Source of the DNA: Xestospongia bergquistia
Lineage: Eukaryota; Porifera; Demospongiae; Haplosclerida; Petrosiidae
Direction: 5' to 3'
DNA length: 64,000 nucleotides
Assembly: GCA_963965975.1 (NCBI GenBank)
Contig: OZ014424.1
Coordinates: 1,550,001 to 1,614,000, forward strand
This document shows positions 13,461 to 26,500 of this stretch, piece after piece (within the stretch, counting starts at the first letter, position 1; each line of letters starts with the position of its first letter). The notes beneath the pieces were generated by a model that was not told the DNA's origin, did not search any database, and saw only the letters and a list, made by a program, of their open reading frames with translations. A program made the position numbers and the translations under genes.

Positions 13461-16400
13461 TTATGTACTGTATTTATCTAAAAGATCAATAACTTGTTTT
13501 ATTGTTGGACGGTTATCAGGATCTTTCTTAATACAAGAGATAATTAACTCAAAAAGAGGTGGAGCTCTAGAACGAACATGTTGAAGCATCTCTTGGAAAA
13601 CAGGAGGATCAGGAAAACGACAAGTCATTATTTCACAAAGAAGAACACCATAGCTATGGACGTCCACTTTTGTTGTTAGCGGATTTTGGACATGTACATG
13701 TACACTTGGTATAGACTCAGGAGCACTATATACAAAAGCACCTCTACCACGAGTAACTGCTTGACGAGCTTTATTAGCAGAGCCAAAGTCAGATATCTTA
13801 GTCTTCCATTTATGACAACCTTTAGATTCTAGGAGGACATTGGCACTACTTACGTCACGATGTATGATAGGATCAGGTAGACAATGTAAGTAGTTTAGAC
13901 CTACTGCTACATCACGCATTATAGTCAACAAGACAGCCTCATAGGATGGATCAGGGATGAGTTGTTTGGTCTCATAAGCATTACGTAATGATGTATCCAT
14001 TATCTCAGTAATAATCATAGGATTACCAGATGGATCATCTAACACAGCACCAATAAACTGGAGAAGATTAGGATGACGTAACTGAGCCATTGTGTTGATC
14101 TCACGATGTAATAATTCAAGTGTATCTTCATCAATAATGAGTTCATGCATCTGCTTCACAGCTACTCTCTGTTCTCGAAACATAGCAACTCTAATAGCAC
14201 CCCATGCACCTCTACCTAATCGTTCATCAGTAAAAGTGACTTCTCTATGACTCACTTTCCAGCTGTCTTCCATAGCAGAAATTTTCCTATGAAGATGATC
14301 CATTTCCTCTTGTTTAGTTCCTAGTTCTTTTTGAGTTTGCTCCAATATCTCCTGTAACTGATGATGATCTTGTATTTGTTTTTGGTGAGCCACATGTAAT
14401 TTGGAAAGCTGTTCTTGTTGCTGTTGATGAGAATCTTGTAGCTGAGAAAACTCATTTCGTTGCTGCTGGTGAGCTCTTTGTAATTGAGAAAATTGTTCTT
14501 GCTGCTGTTGATGAGAATCTTGTAGCTGAGAAAACTCATTTCGTTGCTGCTGGTGAGCTCTTTGTAATTGAGAAAATTGTTCTTGCTGCTGTTGATGAGT
14601 CTCTCGTAGCCGAGAAAACTCCTTTTGTTGCTGTTGATGTTCTTTTTGTAGCAAAGAATATTCTTCTTCTTCTTGTTGGTGAGCTGTTTGTAACTTAATA
14701 AAATCATCATATAGCTGTGAGTGATCTCTCTGTTTCTGTTGATAAGCCTCTTGTAGCTGAAAAAAGTCTTCTTGTATGTGTCTGTGGCGATCTTGTAACT
14801 GGGAGAGCTCTTCATTTTGTTGTTGGTGTACCATTTGTAGTTTGGTATACTCCTTTTGTTGCTGTTTGTGGGTCATATCAAGCTTATAATGCTCTTCTTG
14901 TTGCTGTTGACGATTTTCTTGTAACTGCATATATTCATCTTGTAACTGAGAGTGTCTTGTTAATTGTTGTTGGTGAATTTCTTCAAGTTGGTAGTATTTG
15001 TCCTGATAATGTTTGCTTATCCTTTGTTTCATTGCTGCTTCCTCAGCATCAAAAAATCCTAGTCTTCGAGCATAGTCTGCTATCTGTTCACTAGTCAAAT
15101 TTTGTTCATCAACCTTAAACTGCTGAGGTTGGAAAGTTTCATTCTCATCACTTTGAACATCAGATAATTGAAAATTAAAGGAACCAGTTGACAGAGCATT
15201 ATCAAATGATAACGTTTCATCCTAGAGATAAAATAATGCAAATATCAATACATTCATTATAAACACTAAGTTCCTAAAATAACACTCTATTTATTATATA
15301 TTTAGACTAGCTAACTAGCAGAGTGTACCAGTAGCCCTCAGTCTTTGAAGGGCTATGAATTCCTGCATTTACATATAGAATGTCAAATAAAATTATGGGA
15401 AAGGGTCCTCCTACTGAGTTTACAACTCTAGTTAAGTATTTCGTAAATGTACTGCTGAAACTAACTTACCTCAAATCTTGAAAACCATAATTGTATGAGG
15501 GACATGTTTTCATTGACAGTTTCAAGTTGTTTCAAACAGTATGTTGTATCTAGATGTGATACTTTACTCATTAGATCAGGAAATGTAATATCTTGCTGGT
15601 CTAACAATGGAGTTAAAAATTCAAACACACCTAATAAGTGATTCATAACAGTTTCATTGTGTTTCATTTGGGCAGTTATCAATTGGTACTGTTCATGAAA
15701 TGTGGACAGACGTGGACCCACAAACTGTTTGTCTTGAATAAATTGGTAAACATTAGTGTTATTAGTGACAGCAGAAAACAAACGAAGGCAGCTAAAAACA
15801 TTTTGTTCTTTCAAATGTAATGATCGTTTGATGATGTTCACTTTCTGAATGGCTTCATGAGGTGCGAGTTTGACAAGAGCACCTTCAGGTCTTAGTTCCT
15901 CTATTATCACCATTAATTCTTTGAGGGTGTGGTCTTCAAGGCAGTTTACCAAACCATATTGTTCACAGACATCATAAATACTTTGAATGTGATAAGTAAA
16001 TTGGAATAGCTCTAATATGGAAAAGGTTCTTTGGAGACCTTTGCAGTCCTCTTTTCTGATCTCCATTACATCTGAAAACCTTGATAAGATGGAGAACTCT
16101 TTATCCAGGTCCCATTTTAAGGCTCCTTCAGTGATTATATATTCATATGTTGCTGTCCCATTCAACATCCTTAACAATAAATCTTCAACCCATTCTACAG
16201 CTTGTTGTAAAGTTTCAATGGACACGCCCATTGACAAGACTTCTTGATTACAGGCAACAGACGGAGAGCTGCTCTCTTCTACTTCAGTAATTGAGAGTGT
16301 TGAGACATTAGTGATTGCTTGCATTCTTTTAAGTAAATACTTCTCAAACATTTCACTTTGATGTAGATAAAAGAAAACAAGTGTATCTAGATAAGAGACC

Positions 16401-19400
16401 AGTGGCTCTATAAATTTCATGATATCTTCAAGTAGTTGCTGTATGTCTGACAAAGTCATCAGTTTACTAACTTTCAATGTTATATCTTGTCCTGGCTCAA
16501 ACAACCTTGTTGATGGAGGAGGTATAACATTCTTCAGACTTTGGTTTTTAATCATGTTTTGTTCCCCAGGGAATATAACTTTTTTAGATATTACCTCACG
16601 GATATGAGGGGGCAATCCAACACCATATTTTGTTAAGAGAGCTGGTAGCGTACAATATTTTACTTCAGGATAACCAGGAACATATCGTAGGAGGTAGACA
16701 TTTAGCTGCTCAAAGCAATAAGTATAACCGTCGTTAAATTGACAGATGTCTTGAAAATCCATCACAAGTGATAGGGCACATACAGCTTGTCCAAGTGCAC
16801 TTAAAGCAACATTGTTGTTAGCATAGCATAGAATTTCATCATAGTTTAGTTGGTACTGGAGAAACTTGGTCTGCCAAAAACGTAGGACATCCTGAACCTT
16901 ACAGACCCATTGAAAATATTTGTTAACATCATCCCAAGGACAGTGTTGGACTTCATCTGGTGTGTAATCAGAGAGGAGACATTTTATATCATATAACTTT
17001 CGTGTGTTGCAATATGCATTGAAGACCACACCCAATTGACTTATAATGGACTGATATTGAATGATCCAGTCAAAATTCTCAGCTGTGACTAAGAGCTTGC
17101 TACAGACTGTGGAGACCACGCCCCAACAGAAATTTTGACGTTCAGAAAGAGGACCAAACCATTCGATGTTCGTGCATAAGTTGTTGACACATACAGATAA
17201 AATTAAGCATAAGTGTTCATTATCTGTAGTTTGAAGTGTTTTGAGCTCAGGAACTATAACCTAGAAATTAATGGATAGGTAGATTCATGAACAGACAGAT
17301 CACTGGATATATGATATATGATATATATATATATATATACAACAATTAAGTTAAAGATAAACTCACTGATGGTAGTGCACTTGATATAATCCAATGAAAG
17401 TTAATACCTGGTTTATCAGTTAATTTAGATAATATAGTCTGCATATTATCTAATATAACTGATTGAAGATTGTTCCTTTGGATATATGACTTCAAATAGG
17501 AACTAAATTTTTGACTGACACTAGCCTCTTCCATTTCTTGGTTAGCATCTGTTGGGATTATGAACAGCTGTGGGACATCCAGCTGTAATAAATCAGGAAT
17601 GAACTCTTTGGAACGTCCAGTTTCTTTATAACGCTCTCCTACTTTACATAAGAATGTGAGGAGATGATNNNNNNNNNNNNNNNNNNNNNNNNNNNNNNNN
17701 NNNNNNNNNNNNNNNNNNNNNNNNNNNNNNNNNNNNNNNNNNNNNNNNNNNNNNNNNNNNNNNNNNNNNNNNNNNNNNNNNNNNNNNNNNNNNNNNNNNN
17801 NNNNNNNNNNNNNNNNNNNNNNNNNNNNNNNNNNNNNNNNNNNNNNNNNNNNNNNNNNNNNNNNNNNNCATGCAGTCTTTGCGCCAAGAATTTCTTTAAT
17901 AGCTGTGGAGCTGAAGGATCAGTTACTTTAACTGTCTTTAGTAACAGTCTCAGCCATTTGAGGCACTCGTTACGAAAGTCTTTGTGTTGTTCACCTTTGT
18001 GCCAACCTCGATGAAACCATAACTCTGTCATCCAATCCAAGAAAGAAATGCCCTAAATGGAGTCAACTAACAAGAAACATCAGATAAACAACTTACTTCA
18101 TCTAAAACTCCTAATACAGTGTCTTCTTGGCTAGCACAGCCAATGTCTTTAGGACTTGATGAGGACAAGAAGGGATGATATAGAGATCTTAAGTTGACTA
18201 ATAACAGTATTAAAAATTCACGATCACTTCTAATATTACTCTCCAATGCTAATATAAAATCCCTTAAGGAGAGACATATCATTAAGCCACAGCCATTGAG
18301 CTTACCTTGCTTGCATAAGTGGTCGTACAAACTGCTCATTAGCTAAAAAGTGGGTCATGTGATAAGCAGTAAACTGAATTTCTGGAGGTAATTGAAGGAG
18401 AGAAGTGAATGACAAACCATGTTTAAAGTCCACAATAGCTTCTCTCTTCAATTCAATCGTTTGTGATATCTGAGGCTATTAAGATATTAATTAGTTGATA
18501 TAATACAGGGGTTTACTCTTAATAAATGTTTAAGCCATATATCATCAGCAGATCTTTTTGTAATTGTACCCTTTTCACTAAGACACTTCAAATGTACTGA
18601 TACTATAAGAAGAGAGCAATATCACATGATTATCATAAGACTATCATATGATGCTTACTCCACAATATTCGAAAATAAATGAATCTATTCAGAGGAGTAT
18701 CAACCTGTCGTTGATAACTACGTTTGATTTGAGAAGAAAGATTCATCATTTCTATACAAGCAGTAGCTAATAGCTGGAATACACTCATATTGCCCTCTGG
18801 ACCATACATTATGTCAAAGTCTTTCCTGTTGATATATTGGATTAATATACAATATACTAAAAGTTAATGTATTAATAGACAAATGCTGACTGAGCAGACT
18901 ATTGACGTTCTTACTGATCAATGAAATGATTCAAGGTCTCTGCTATTTGTTGTGGAGGTAAACCTTCAAAGGTACTAATACATCTTGTAACAAAAGGGCC
19001 TAACTCATCACATTCATACAGGTGACGGTATCTGTATGATAATATGTTAAAATAAATATAATAAAGTTTGTATTTACGTTCTTAGACGATGAGCTAGAGT
19101 AATGAAAAAAGGAAATTCCTTATGAAAATCTGGATCAAAGTATTTCAAAAATTTTTGAAGGAGCTCCTTAACTTGATTTGGGTCTGGTTTGCACTAAAAA
19201 TAACAAAGACGCATTATAAATACAGTATGTAGTAATGTGATGTACTTACAGATTTCTCATATTGTGTAAATTTTGACATTACTAATGTAAAGACACCAGC
19301 ATCTGAAGTAACTGGCATCATAATTTCTCCATCAAACATTAACTTCTTAACGTCTCCTTTCAAATCATAAGTGCGGCCACTGCTACCAAAAAGCTTACTC

Positions 19401-20448
19401 AAAAAACCTAGAAATTGTATAGAGCTTACTAATGGTAGCAATCCTAGGTCACTGTAGTAAGTACTGATGTTCACTAGTCTAGAGATAACTATCCTAGCTC
19501 ACTTTGGTAAGAGGTAGCTATCCTAGCTCACTGTGGTAAGTATCGATGTTCACTAGTCTAGAGGTAGCTATCCTAGGTCACTGTAGTAAGTACTAAAGTT
19601 CACTAGTCTAGAACATATTAATGTTAACTATCCTATCATAGGTTACTGTATTAAGTACCAGTGTATCTAATGGTAACAATCAAAATGTACCTCTGTTTTG
19701 AGGATCAGAAATATATTGAGGAAGAGTAGGGTCCATTTCCAGGACAACAGTATCTTCATCATGCCACAAAATAGCTAATGGAGTATCATTAACACTTGTT
19801 ATCTCTAACCTGCAGGAAGCCAGTACAAACATCAATATAAGAGAAAATAATCTCAACTGCTTACTTTGCATATACATCCTCATCTTGAAATTGGGTCTCC
19901 AGACAATCAAAAAGAGTGGTCCCATCGCTACTACTAATAACGGCAATAAGATATCCTTCAAAGTTCTTCAGTGTAGTCACAATATCATCAGGTAATTTAT
20001 GAGTCTCGTTGCTATTAACAACAACCACAGCTTTAGCATGTTCTGAGCGATACTCTTCTATCAATGCCTTTAAATCCTGTTCTTCTTTGAGTTCATGAAG
20101 ACGGATATGTTCACCCTCAACATGAAAAGATGCTAATAGATGCCAGTTAACTGGAGTGGGTGGAGTCTCGGAGGGAATGGCAGGTGTGTATGTGAAGGTC
20201 TTGAATGGTAGTTCTTGATTGGACTGCCTTAGTTGAAAACCTGCAGAAAAAGAGAGAGATGCACTTGTTCTTCTAGTCTAGCAAAAGAAAATTTTAAGTT
20301 CTATCTTATTGAAAGAAATCTCTTTTCTCAATGCATTACCATTCTGAACAGCTCGTGGTAAAGGAACTCGTGAAGGAACTAGAGTATCAACCTCTTCTCT
20401 TGAGGTTGGAAGAGAAGGTAAGTTTGTAGGCTCAGTGGATTCAATCAT
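13461..20448 (-). CDS. Gene B: RNF213-type stalk fused to coiled coil and TKL kinase
   Basis: Multi-exon gene; start ATG at 20448, exons 20340-20448, 19865-20240, about 19692-19808, about 19252-19409, then about ten more. The large exon 15474-17262 is closely similar to gene A's 7503-9298 exon (shared VVSTVCSKL, QLGVVFN). It splices in frame to the last exon 13461-15221. That exon carries a short conserved helix (SEQIADYARRLGFFDAEEAA, matched in gene A by EQIDDFVRKLRFLDAEKAA), a Q/H-rich coiled coil of 14-residue repeats, the linker SWKVSHREVTF, and a full kinase. Kinase motifs seen: glycine loop GRGAWGAIRVA, VAVKQ lysine, HRDVSSANVLL, DFG, and SAPE. The type is tyrosine-kinase-like, probably Ser/Thr-specific. 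No AAA+ or RING segment exists before the stop codon. The first three exons form an N-terminal extension of about 160-200 residues absent from A and C, with no recognised domain. An assembly gap (17669-17868) hides part of one exon. Confidence 0.85.
14425..14592 (-). repeat. Exact 84-bp tandem duplication in the coiled coil of gene B
   Basis: Two adjacent copies of an 84-bp segment encode 28 residues, or two 14-residue units of the type FSQLQxxHQQQ. Gene C has only one counterpart of this pair. The whole coiled coil in B and C (about 14300-15020 and 24370-25000) is built from the same 42-bp/14-residue period, so its length can change by unequal exchange without a frameshift. Confidence 0.85.
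17669..17868. other. Assembly gap of 200 N
   Basis: A run of N interrupts gene B between the exon ending in a conserved LLKKFLAQR segment and the exon near 17371-17640. From genes A and C the missing part should contain the end of one exon, one intron and perhaps a short exon. The gap size is a round number and may be nominal. Confidence 0.98.
19420..19686 (+). repeat. Diverged 60-bp minisatellite in gene B intron
   Basis: Four to five imperfect and partly deleted units containing TCACTAGTCTAGA, TATCCTAGGTCACTG and TAGTAAGTACT. The array fills most of the intron between the third and fourth exons of gene B. The same unit occurs in the introns of the ZCCHC14-like gene. Confidence 0.85.
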
Positions 20449-20552
20449 CACAGTGAAGCATAGTTCCTCTCCTTAACAGCAAACTAGACGAGGAATACGA
20501 TATCTGTGTTTACAAGTAAGAAGCTATAACTGAAATACACTAAAGTGCTTAA

Positions 20553-21124
20553 CCTCACTGCGGTCTTATTCAGAGACCTCCTCAAGTGACGCAATCTTAC
20601 GTGAGCGCAAGATGATTATTGATGACTCAGCATTCTCTTCAATCAAAGGGAAAAAAGCTTTTCTGCGTCTACTGGGTACTTTGCACTCTAATTGACAAAA
20701 GATCCAATACTTTCCAACTTCTTAGTAAAAGTTAATGACTCTCCAATGACAGCTATAGTGCTAGCATTTTTAGTTCGCGCTCAATGTATTGACAAAGATA
20801 ACTGCCAAAAGTTAGTAAACTGTCATAACTTTCCAAAGAAGTATTTTTGCAAAAATTCTCACTTTAAAAAGTTACAAAATGTCATAAGCTGTATGCAGGA
20901 GGTTTTTAATGAATTTTCGAGTCTTCACTGAAAGCTGTGCTTTTTTCAAAGGTTTTCCAGACTTTTAAAGCTTTTTGTTCGTTTGACGCTTCTTTTGGCA
21001 GTATTTTTAAGAAGTACAGAAGTTTTGCTGCCGTCCACTATAGTTTGGTGCCTAACAGTGCCGTGTTTGTCGAGTTAAGCAGTCCAAAGCCATTTACCTC
21101 GCTATGCGCCCACGCACAGCGAGG
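20553..21124. mobile_element. piggyBac-like MITE with TTAA flanks
   Basis: A 572-bp segment bounded by imperfect inverted ends, CCTCACTGCGG at the left and the reverse complement of CCTCGCTGTGCG at the right. It is flanked on each side by TTAA (20549-20552 and 21125-21128), the target duplication of piggyBac elements. The right end carries a second inward copy of the terminal motif (CCTCGCTATGCG), making a hairpin. Base composition is visibly richer in CG than the surroundings. It has no transposase, and the two small plus-strand ORFs inside have no recognisable motif. It sits about 100 bp upstream of the gene B start codon. Confidence 0.65.
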
Positions 21125-21365
21125 TTAATAATATTCATTAAATGACCTCCAGAAGGAGCATATTGCACCAAAGGTAACAGAATGTGACTCCCTTGTGACA
21201 GACAATATAGCACTTAATGTAGTCTTAGTTGGAGAATAGCTATCACCAGTTATACAAGATAAAATATGATACAAGAGTTTCATGATAAGACATGGTATTA
21301 GAGTCATATGATCAGGAACATCAAAATAAATAATAATACTTATTGATATAATTTTATTGATCAAC

Positions 21366-22152
21366 ATTGAGTTGTCTATCAGTTAACTTGATCTGCTCCT
21401 CTGGTTTAAAGGCGTACATACCAAAATAGAGACAGCTGACATAACAAAATACATCCTCAAGACAACACTTTAGCTAAATAAATGAAGTTATTATTGTAAG
21501 TTCTCTATTCCTGTACTGTATCTTACATTGCCACATGACAAAGTTGCTGTTTATGTAACTGATTTGAAGTATCTTCTAATTGTTCTGCTAATCCACATGA
21601 ACTAAATAAAAGAGTATATGATTTAAATAAAGATATTATTACTTCCTTACTGGTTTTTGTAAGCATTTTCCTTTTTCAATGAACCTTCTATATAAGCCTT
21701 GTTTGTTGATATCCACATAGTCACACAGTACACCAAAATCAATTAAATAATATTTTTCAAGGTTGCGCTTACAATAGTAAAAATGAATACAATGAAAAAT
21801 GTTTGTAATATCTATAGCTGAGCCTACATTATAAAAAAATATTGAGAAAACTACTGCAACCTCACAGGATATTTCAGGAACTGTTTATTGTGGAATCACA
21901 TAAAGCACAAATTGAGTGTATGTAATAGGACATCCATGATATTGCTGGTACATTGTCATAAACTTGGACCAGTCATCAGGAGCAAGTCCTTCTTGACAGT
22001 AAGCAGCATTGGCTTCACAAATGGTGATGGTTCCATTTTGATTAAGGTCCAGGTTATTTAAAAGCTCCTTCAGTTCATAGAAACAAATTAAACAGGAGTC
22101 CTATATGATACACATATTTTATGTATGTATGTATATATACATACATACATAT

Positions 22153-22197
<45 letters not shown>

Positions 22198-22729
22198 CAT
22201 ATATAATATATATATATATTATATATATATATATATTATATACATACACATGCATACATAATTGTGCTAATATAAGTTATAAGTATATATAATTATGAGT
22301 ACAAATCATATAGTTTGTAAAGTGTTCCAACAAAATCCAAAAATGCATAACACTACGAGTTACTGGAGTAGGATACACACATGTGAAAGTAAGTGATCTT
22401 CTAAATTTTCAACAGAATTTGTCATAAATTACAACCATATCATGATTGCTAATTAGCATTCCATATTTTGCCAACAAGCAGTTAGTCATGCACTTAAAGA
22501 CTTGTTGGACTTCATGGGCATCAAGTCTTTTGTCTTTATTCAAATCTATTTGCTGGAACATTCCTTTCAGCTTAGCTTCCCTCCCCTCATTGGCCAATAC
22601 CATGTGACTCACTTTCCATGAGCTATATGTTTTGATTGTCTTTTTTAGCTGCAAATTTTCTAGTCTTACTTGAGTTATCTCACCTACTTGACCTTGTACT
22701 TCTGGCTCAAGTTGTTCTTTATCTTGCTA
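21366..22729 (-). pseudogene. Decayed coiled-coil/EF-hand gene related to the kinase fusions
   Basis: Minus-strand coding remnants. At 22409-22729 a coiled-coil end runs into SSWKVSHMVL, matching the EDSWKVSHREV linker before the kinase in genes B and C. Instead of a kinase it is followed by an EF-hand loop, DLNKDKRLDAHEV. At about 21890-22100 another possible exon has a second EF-hand, DLNQNGTITICEA, and ends in a stop. Further short open segments at about 21650-21785, 21524-21600 and 21366-21476 (the last ending in a stop) could be exons of the same or another gene. Upstream, 22740-22900 reads as coiled coil broken by stops. I infer a degenerate or partly functional paralogue in which the kinase was replaced by calcium-binding hands. 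I cannot fix its start or splicing. Confidence 0.4.
22120..22255. repeat. TA/TACA microsatellite
   Basis: Alternating runs of TATG/TACA tetranucleotides and long TA tracts, with potential to fold on itself. It lies between the two EF-hand segments. Confidence 0.9.
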
Positions 22730-23516
22730 GAATTGAGTTTGTGAGGTTGTAGATCAATGATCTCTCTCTCTCTCTCCAAAGATGTTGTCTTTCTCTCCTG
22801 AACTTTGCTCTCTCCTACTCAAACTCTCTCTCTTGTTGTGTAAATTGCTCCTTTCTCAAAAAGACAGATATTAGAGCCATGAATTTGATGAAAGGAACAA
22901 ACCCTATAAGATGAGCCAATTTCTTACTTAGTAGTAAGTATGGCTCAATTAATGGGGTCATCAAGTCAATGACATAGCAGACACAATAGAGTGAGTCAGT
23001 GATCAACTCTATGATATACTAGGTCTCTCAGATCATTATACAGTTGAGGTCTTAGTAGGATTAGCAAAGAAAACCTCTTCACCTGATGTCTTTCTCTCTA
23101 AACTCCAAGACATAGACATCATTGCTATTAATGACTTTTTCAGAGAGTTTTCCAGCAGAGAATGACAAAATTTAAATTAAAAACAGATAGACTACACCTC
23201 CTACTTTATATACTAAATAAAAGGAAGTGGTACTTGTGAGTTTATACAATAACTCTTGACATCACCAGTAGTCCTTGAAACATAGCAGGAATGTTTGATA
23301 TAAGAAATATATTATATTCTAATAATAATAATTAACAGACAATACATTGTATCATTAATTCATTATAGCTAAAGACAAAATATTGAAAAGAATAAGAACA
23401 CATATTATGAACATAAAAGTTAGTATAAAATTACTATACAAGCTAGTACACATATCAGTAATTAAAACATATCAAACACAATAACACACTCTATCATTAA
23501 TATAATAGTTAATACA
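22730..23516. other. Spacer upstream of the EF-hand relic and downstream of gene C
   Basis: The first 170 bp read on the minus strand as a Q/R/E-rich coiled coil with several stops, a relic of the coiled coil seen in genes B and C. The rest is AT-rich with no supported gene, and includes the 3' flank of gene C. Confidence 0.5.
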
Positions 23517-26500
23517 TTATTTTGGATGTTGTTTAATGTGAATATCAAGATGATCAATTACTTGTTTCATTATTGGACGACTACTGGGATCTTTTTTAAT
23601 ACAAGAGGATATTAAATCATAAAGAGGTGGAGATCTTGAACAAACTTGTTGTAACATTTCTTGGAAAATATCTTCATCTGGAAAACGACAAGTCATAACT
23701 TCACAGAAGAGAACACCATAGCTAAAGACATCCATTTTAGTAGTCTGAGCTTTTTTAGCACTAACCACACTTTTTAAAGCCTCAGGAGCACTATATACAT
23801 AAGCACCTGCAGCTTGAGTAACTGCATAGCGAGCTTTATTAGCAGAGCCAAAGTCAGAGATCTTAGTCTTCCATTTATGAGGACCTTTAGATTCTAGGAG
23901 GACATTGGCACTACTTACATCACGATGTATAATAGGATCAGGTAGACAATGTAAGTAGTTTAGACCTACTGCTACATCACGTATTATAGTTAACATGACA
24001 GGTTCACAGGTTGGATGAGGGGTGAGTTGTTTGGTCTCATAAGCATTACGTAATGATGTATCCATTATCTCAGTAATAATCATAGGATTACCAGATGGAT
24101 CATCTAATACAGCACCAATAAACTGGAGAAGATTAGGATGACGTAACTGAGCCATTATATTAATCTCACGATGTAATAATTCAAGTGTATCTTCATGAAT
24201 AATGAATTCATGCATCTGCTTCACAGCTACTCTCTGTTCTCGAAACATAGCAACTCTAATAGCACCCCATGCACCTCTACCTAATTGTTCATCAGTAAAA
24301 GTGACCTCCCTATGACTCACTTTCCAGCTGTCCTCCATAGCAGAAATCTTCCCACAAAGACGATCCATTTCCTCTTGTTTAGTTCCTAGTTCTTCTTGAA
24401 TTTGTTCTAATATCTCCTGTAACTGATGACGATCTTGTAGTTGCTGCTGGTGAGCCATTTGTAATAGAGAGAATTGTTCTTGTTGCTGTTGATGAGTCTC
24501 TTGTAGCTGAGAAAACTCATTTCGTTGCCACTGGTGAGCTCTTTGTAATTGAGAAAATTGTTTTTGCTGCTGTTGATGAGTCTCTCGTAGCTGAGAAAAC
24601 TTGTTTTTTTGCTGTTGATGTTCTTTTTGTAGCAAAGAATATTCTTCTTCTTGGTGGTGGTGAGCTGTTTGTAACTTAATAAAATCATCATATAGCTGTG
24701 AGTGATCTCTTTGTTCCTTTCGATATTCTAGTTCTTGGTGTCTGTGGCGATCTTGTAACTGGGCAAGCTCTTCTGTTTGTTGTTGATGAGCCTTTAGTAG
24801 TTTGGTATACTCCTTTTGTTGTTGTTTGTGAGTTATATCAAGCTGATGATGTTCTTCTTGTTGCTGTTGATGATTTTCTTGTAACTGCATATATTCATCT
24901 TGTAGCTGAGAGTGTCTTGTTAATTGTTGTTGGTGAATCTCTTCAAGTTGGTAGCATTTGTCCTGATAATGTTTGCTTATCCTTTTTTTCATTGCTGCTT
25001 CCTCAGCATCAAAAAATCCTAGTCTTGGAGCATAGTCTGCTATCTGTTCACTAGTCAAATTTTGTTCATCAACTTTAAACTGCTGAGGTTGGAAAGTTTC
25101 ATTCTCATCACTTTGAACACCAGAAAATTGAAAATTAAAGGAAGTAGTTGACAGAGCATTATCAAATGACATTGTTTCATCCTAGAGATAAAATAATGCA
25201 AATATCAATACATTCATTATGAACACTAAGTTCCTAAAACAACACTATTTATTATATATTTAGACTAGCTAACTAGCAGAGCGTACCAGTAGCCCTAAGT
25301 CTTTGAAGGGCTATGAATTCCTGTATTTACATATAGAATGTCAAATAAAATCATGGGAAAGAGTCCTGCTACTTAGTCTATAACTCTAGTTAAGTATTTC
25401 GTAAATATACTACTGTAACAGCATATACCAACTTACCTCAAATCTTGAGAACCATAATTGTATGAGGGACATGTTTTCATTGACAGTTTCAAGTTGTTTC
25501 AAGCAGTATGTTGTATCTAGATGTGATACTTTACTTATTAGATCAGGAAATGTAATATCTTGCTGGTCTAACAATGGAGTTAAAAATTCAAACACACCTA
25601 ATAAGTGATTCATAACAGTTTCATTGTGTTTCATTTGGGCAGTTATCAATTGGTGTTGTTCATGAAATGTGGCCAGACGTGGACCCATAAACTGTTTGTC
25701 TTGAATAAATTGGTAAACATTAGTGTTATTAGTGACAGCAGAAAACAAGTGAAGGCAGCTAAAAATCTTTCCTTCTTTCAAATATAATGATTCTTTGATG
25801 ATGTTCACTTTCTGAATGGCTTCATGAGGTGTGAGTTTGACAAGAGCACCTTCAGCTCTTAGTTCCTCTATTATCACCATTAATTCTTTGAGGGTGTGGT
25901 CTTCCAGGCAGTTTACCAAACCATATTGTTCACAGACATCATAAATACTTTGAATATGATAAGTAAATTGGAATAGCTCTAATATGGAAAAGCTTCCTTG
26001 GAGACCTTCACAGTGCTCTTTTCTGATCTCCATTACCTCTGAAAACCTTGACAAGATGGAGAACTCTTTATCCAGGTCCCATTGTAAGGCTCCTTCAGTG
26101 ATTATATCTTCATGTGTTGCTGTCCCATTCAACATCCTTAACAATAAATCTTCAACCCATTCTACAGCTTGTTGTAAAGTCTTACTAGACACACTCATTG
26201 AAAGTTTCCCATGGTAACCAGTGGACTGGTCTTCTTGAGTAAAGCCATCTGACGAGAGGGGACTCCTCTTTCCTACTTCAGTAACAGAGGGTAATGACAC
26301 TGTTTGTAGTCTTGTAAGTAAACAGTTTTTAAACATTTCACTTTGGTGGAGGTGAAAGAAAACAAGCATATTTAGACGATAAAATAGCGGACCCAAAAAA
26401 TTCATGAGATCTTCAAGTAGTTGCTGAAGATTAGCCAAAGTCATTGCCTTACTGACATTCAGTCTAATATCCTGTCCTGGTTTAAACATTCTTGTCAATG

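Noticed and set aside
14717..15094. Plus-strand ORF of 125 codons opposite the coiled-coil exon of gene B (and its counterpart at 24698-25054)
   Set aside because: It is the antisense of the 42-bp coiled-coil repeat, kept open by the repeat period; no independent motif.
20692..21128. Two small plus-strand ORFs inside the TTAA-flanked element as possible transposase
   Set aside because: They show no DDD/DDE-type motif, are far too short for a piggyBac transposase and lie in different frames.
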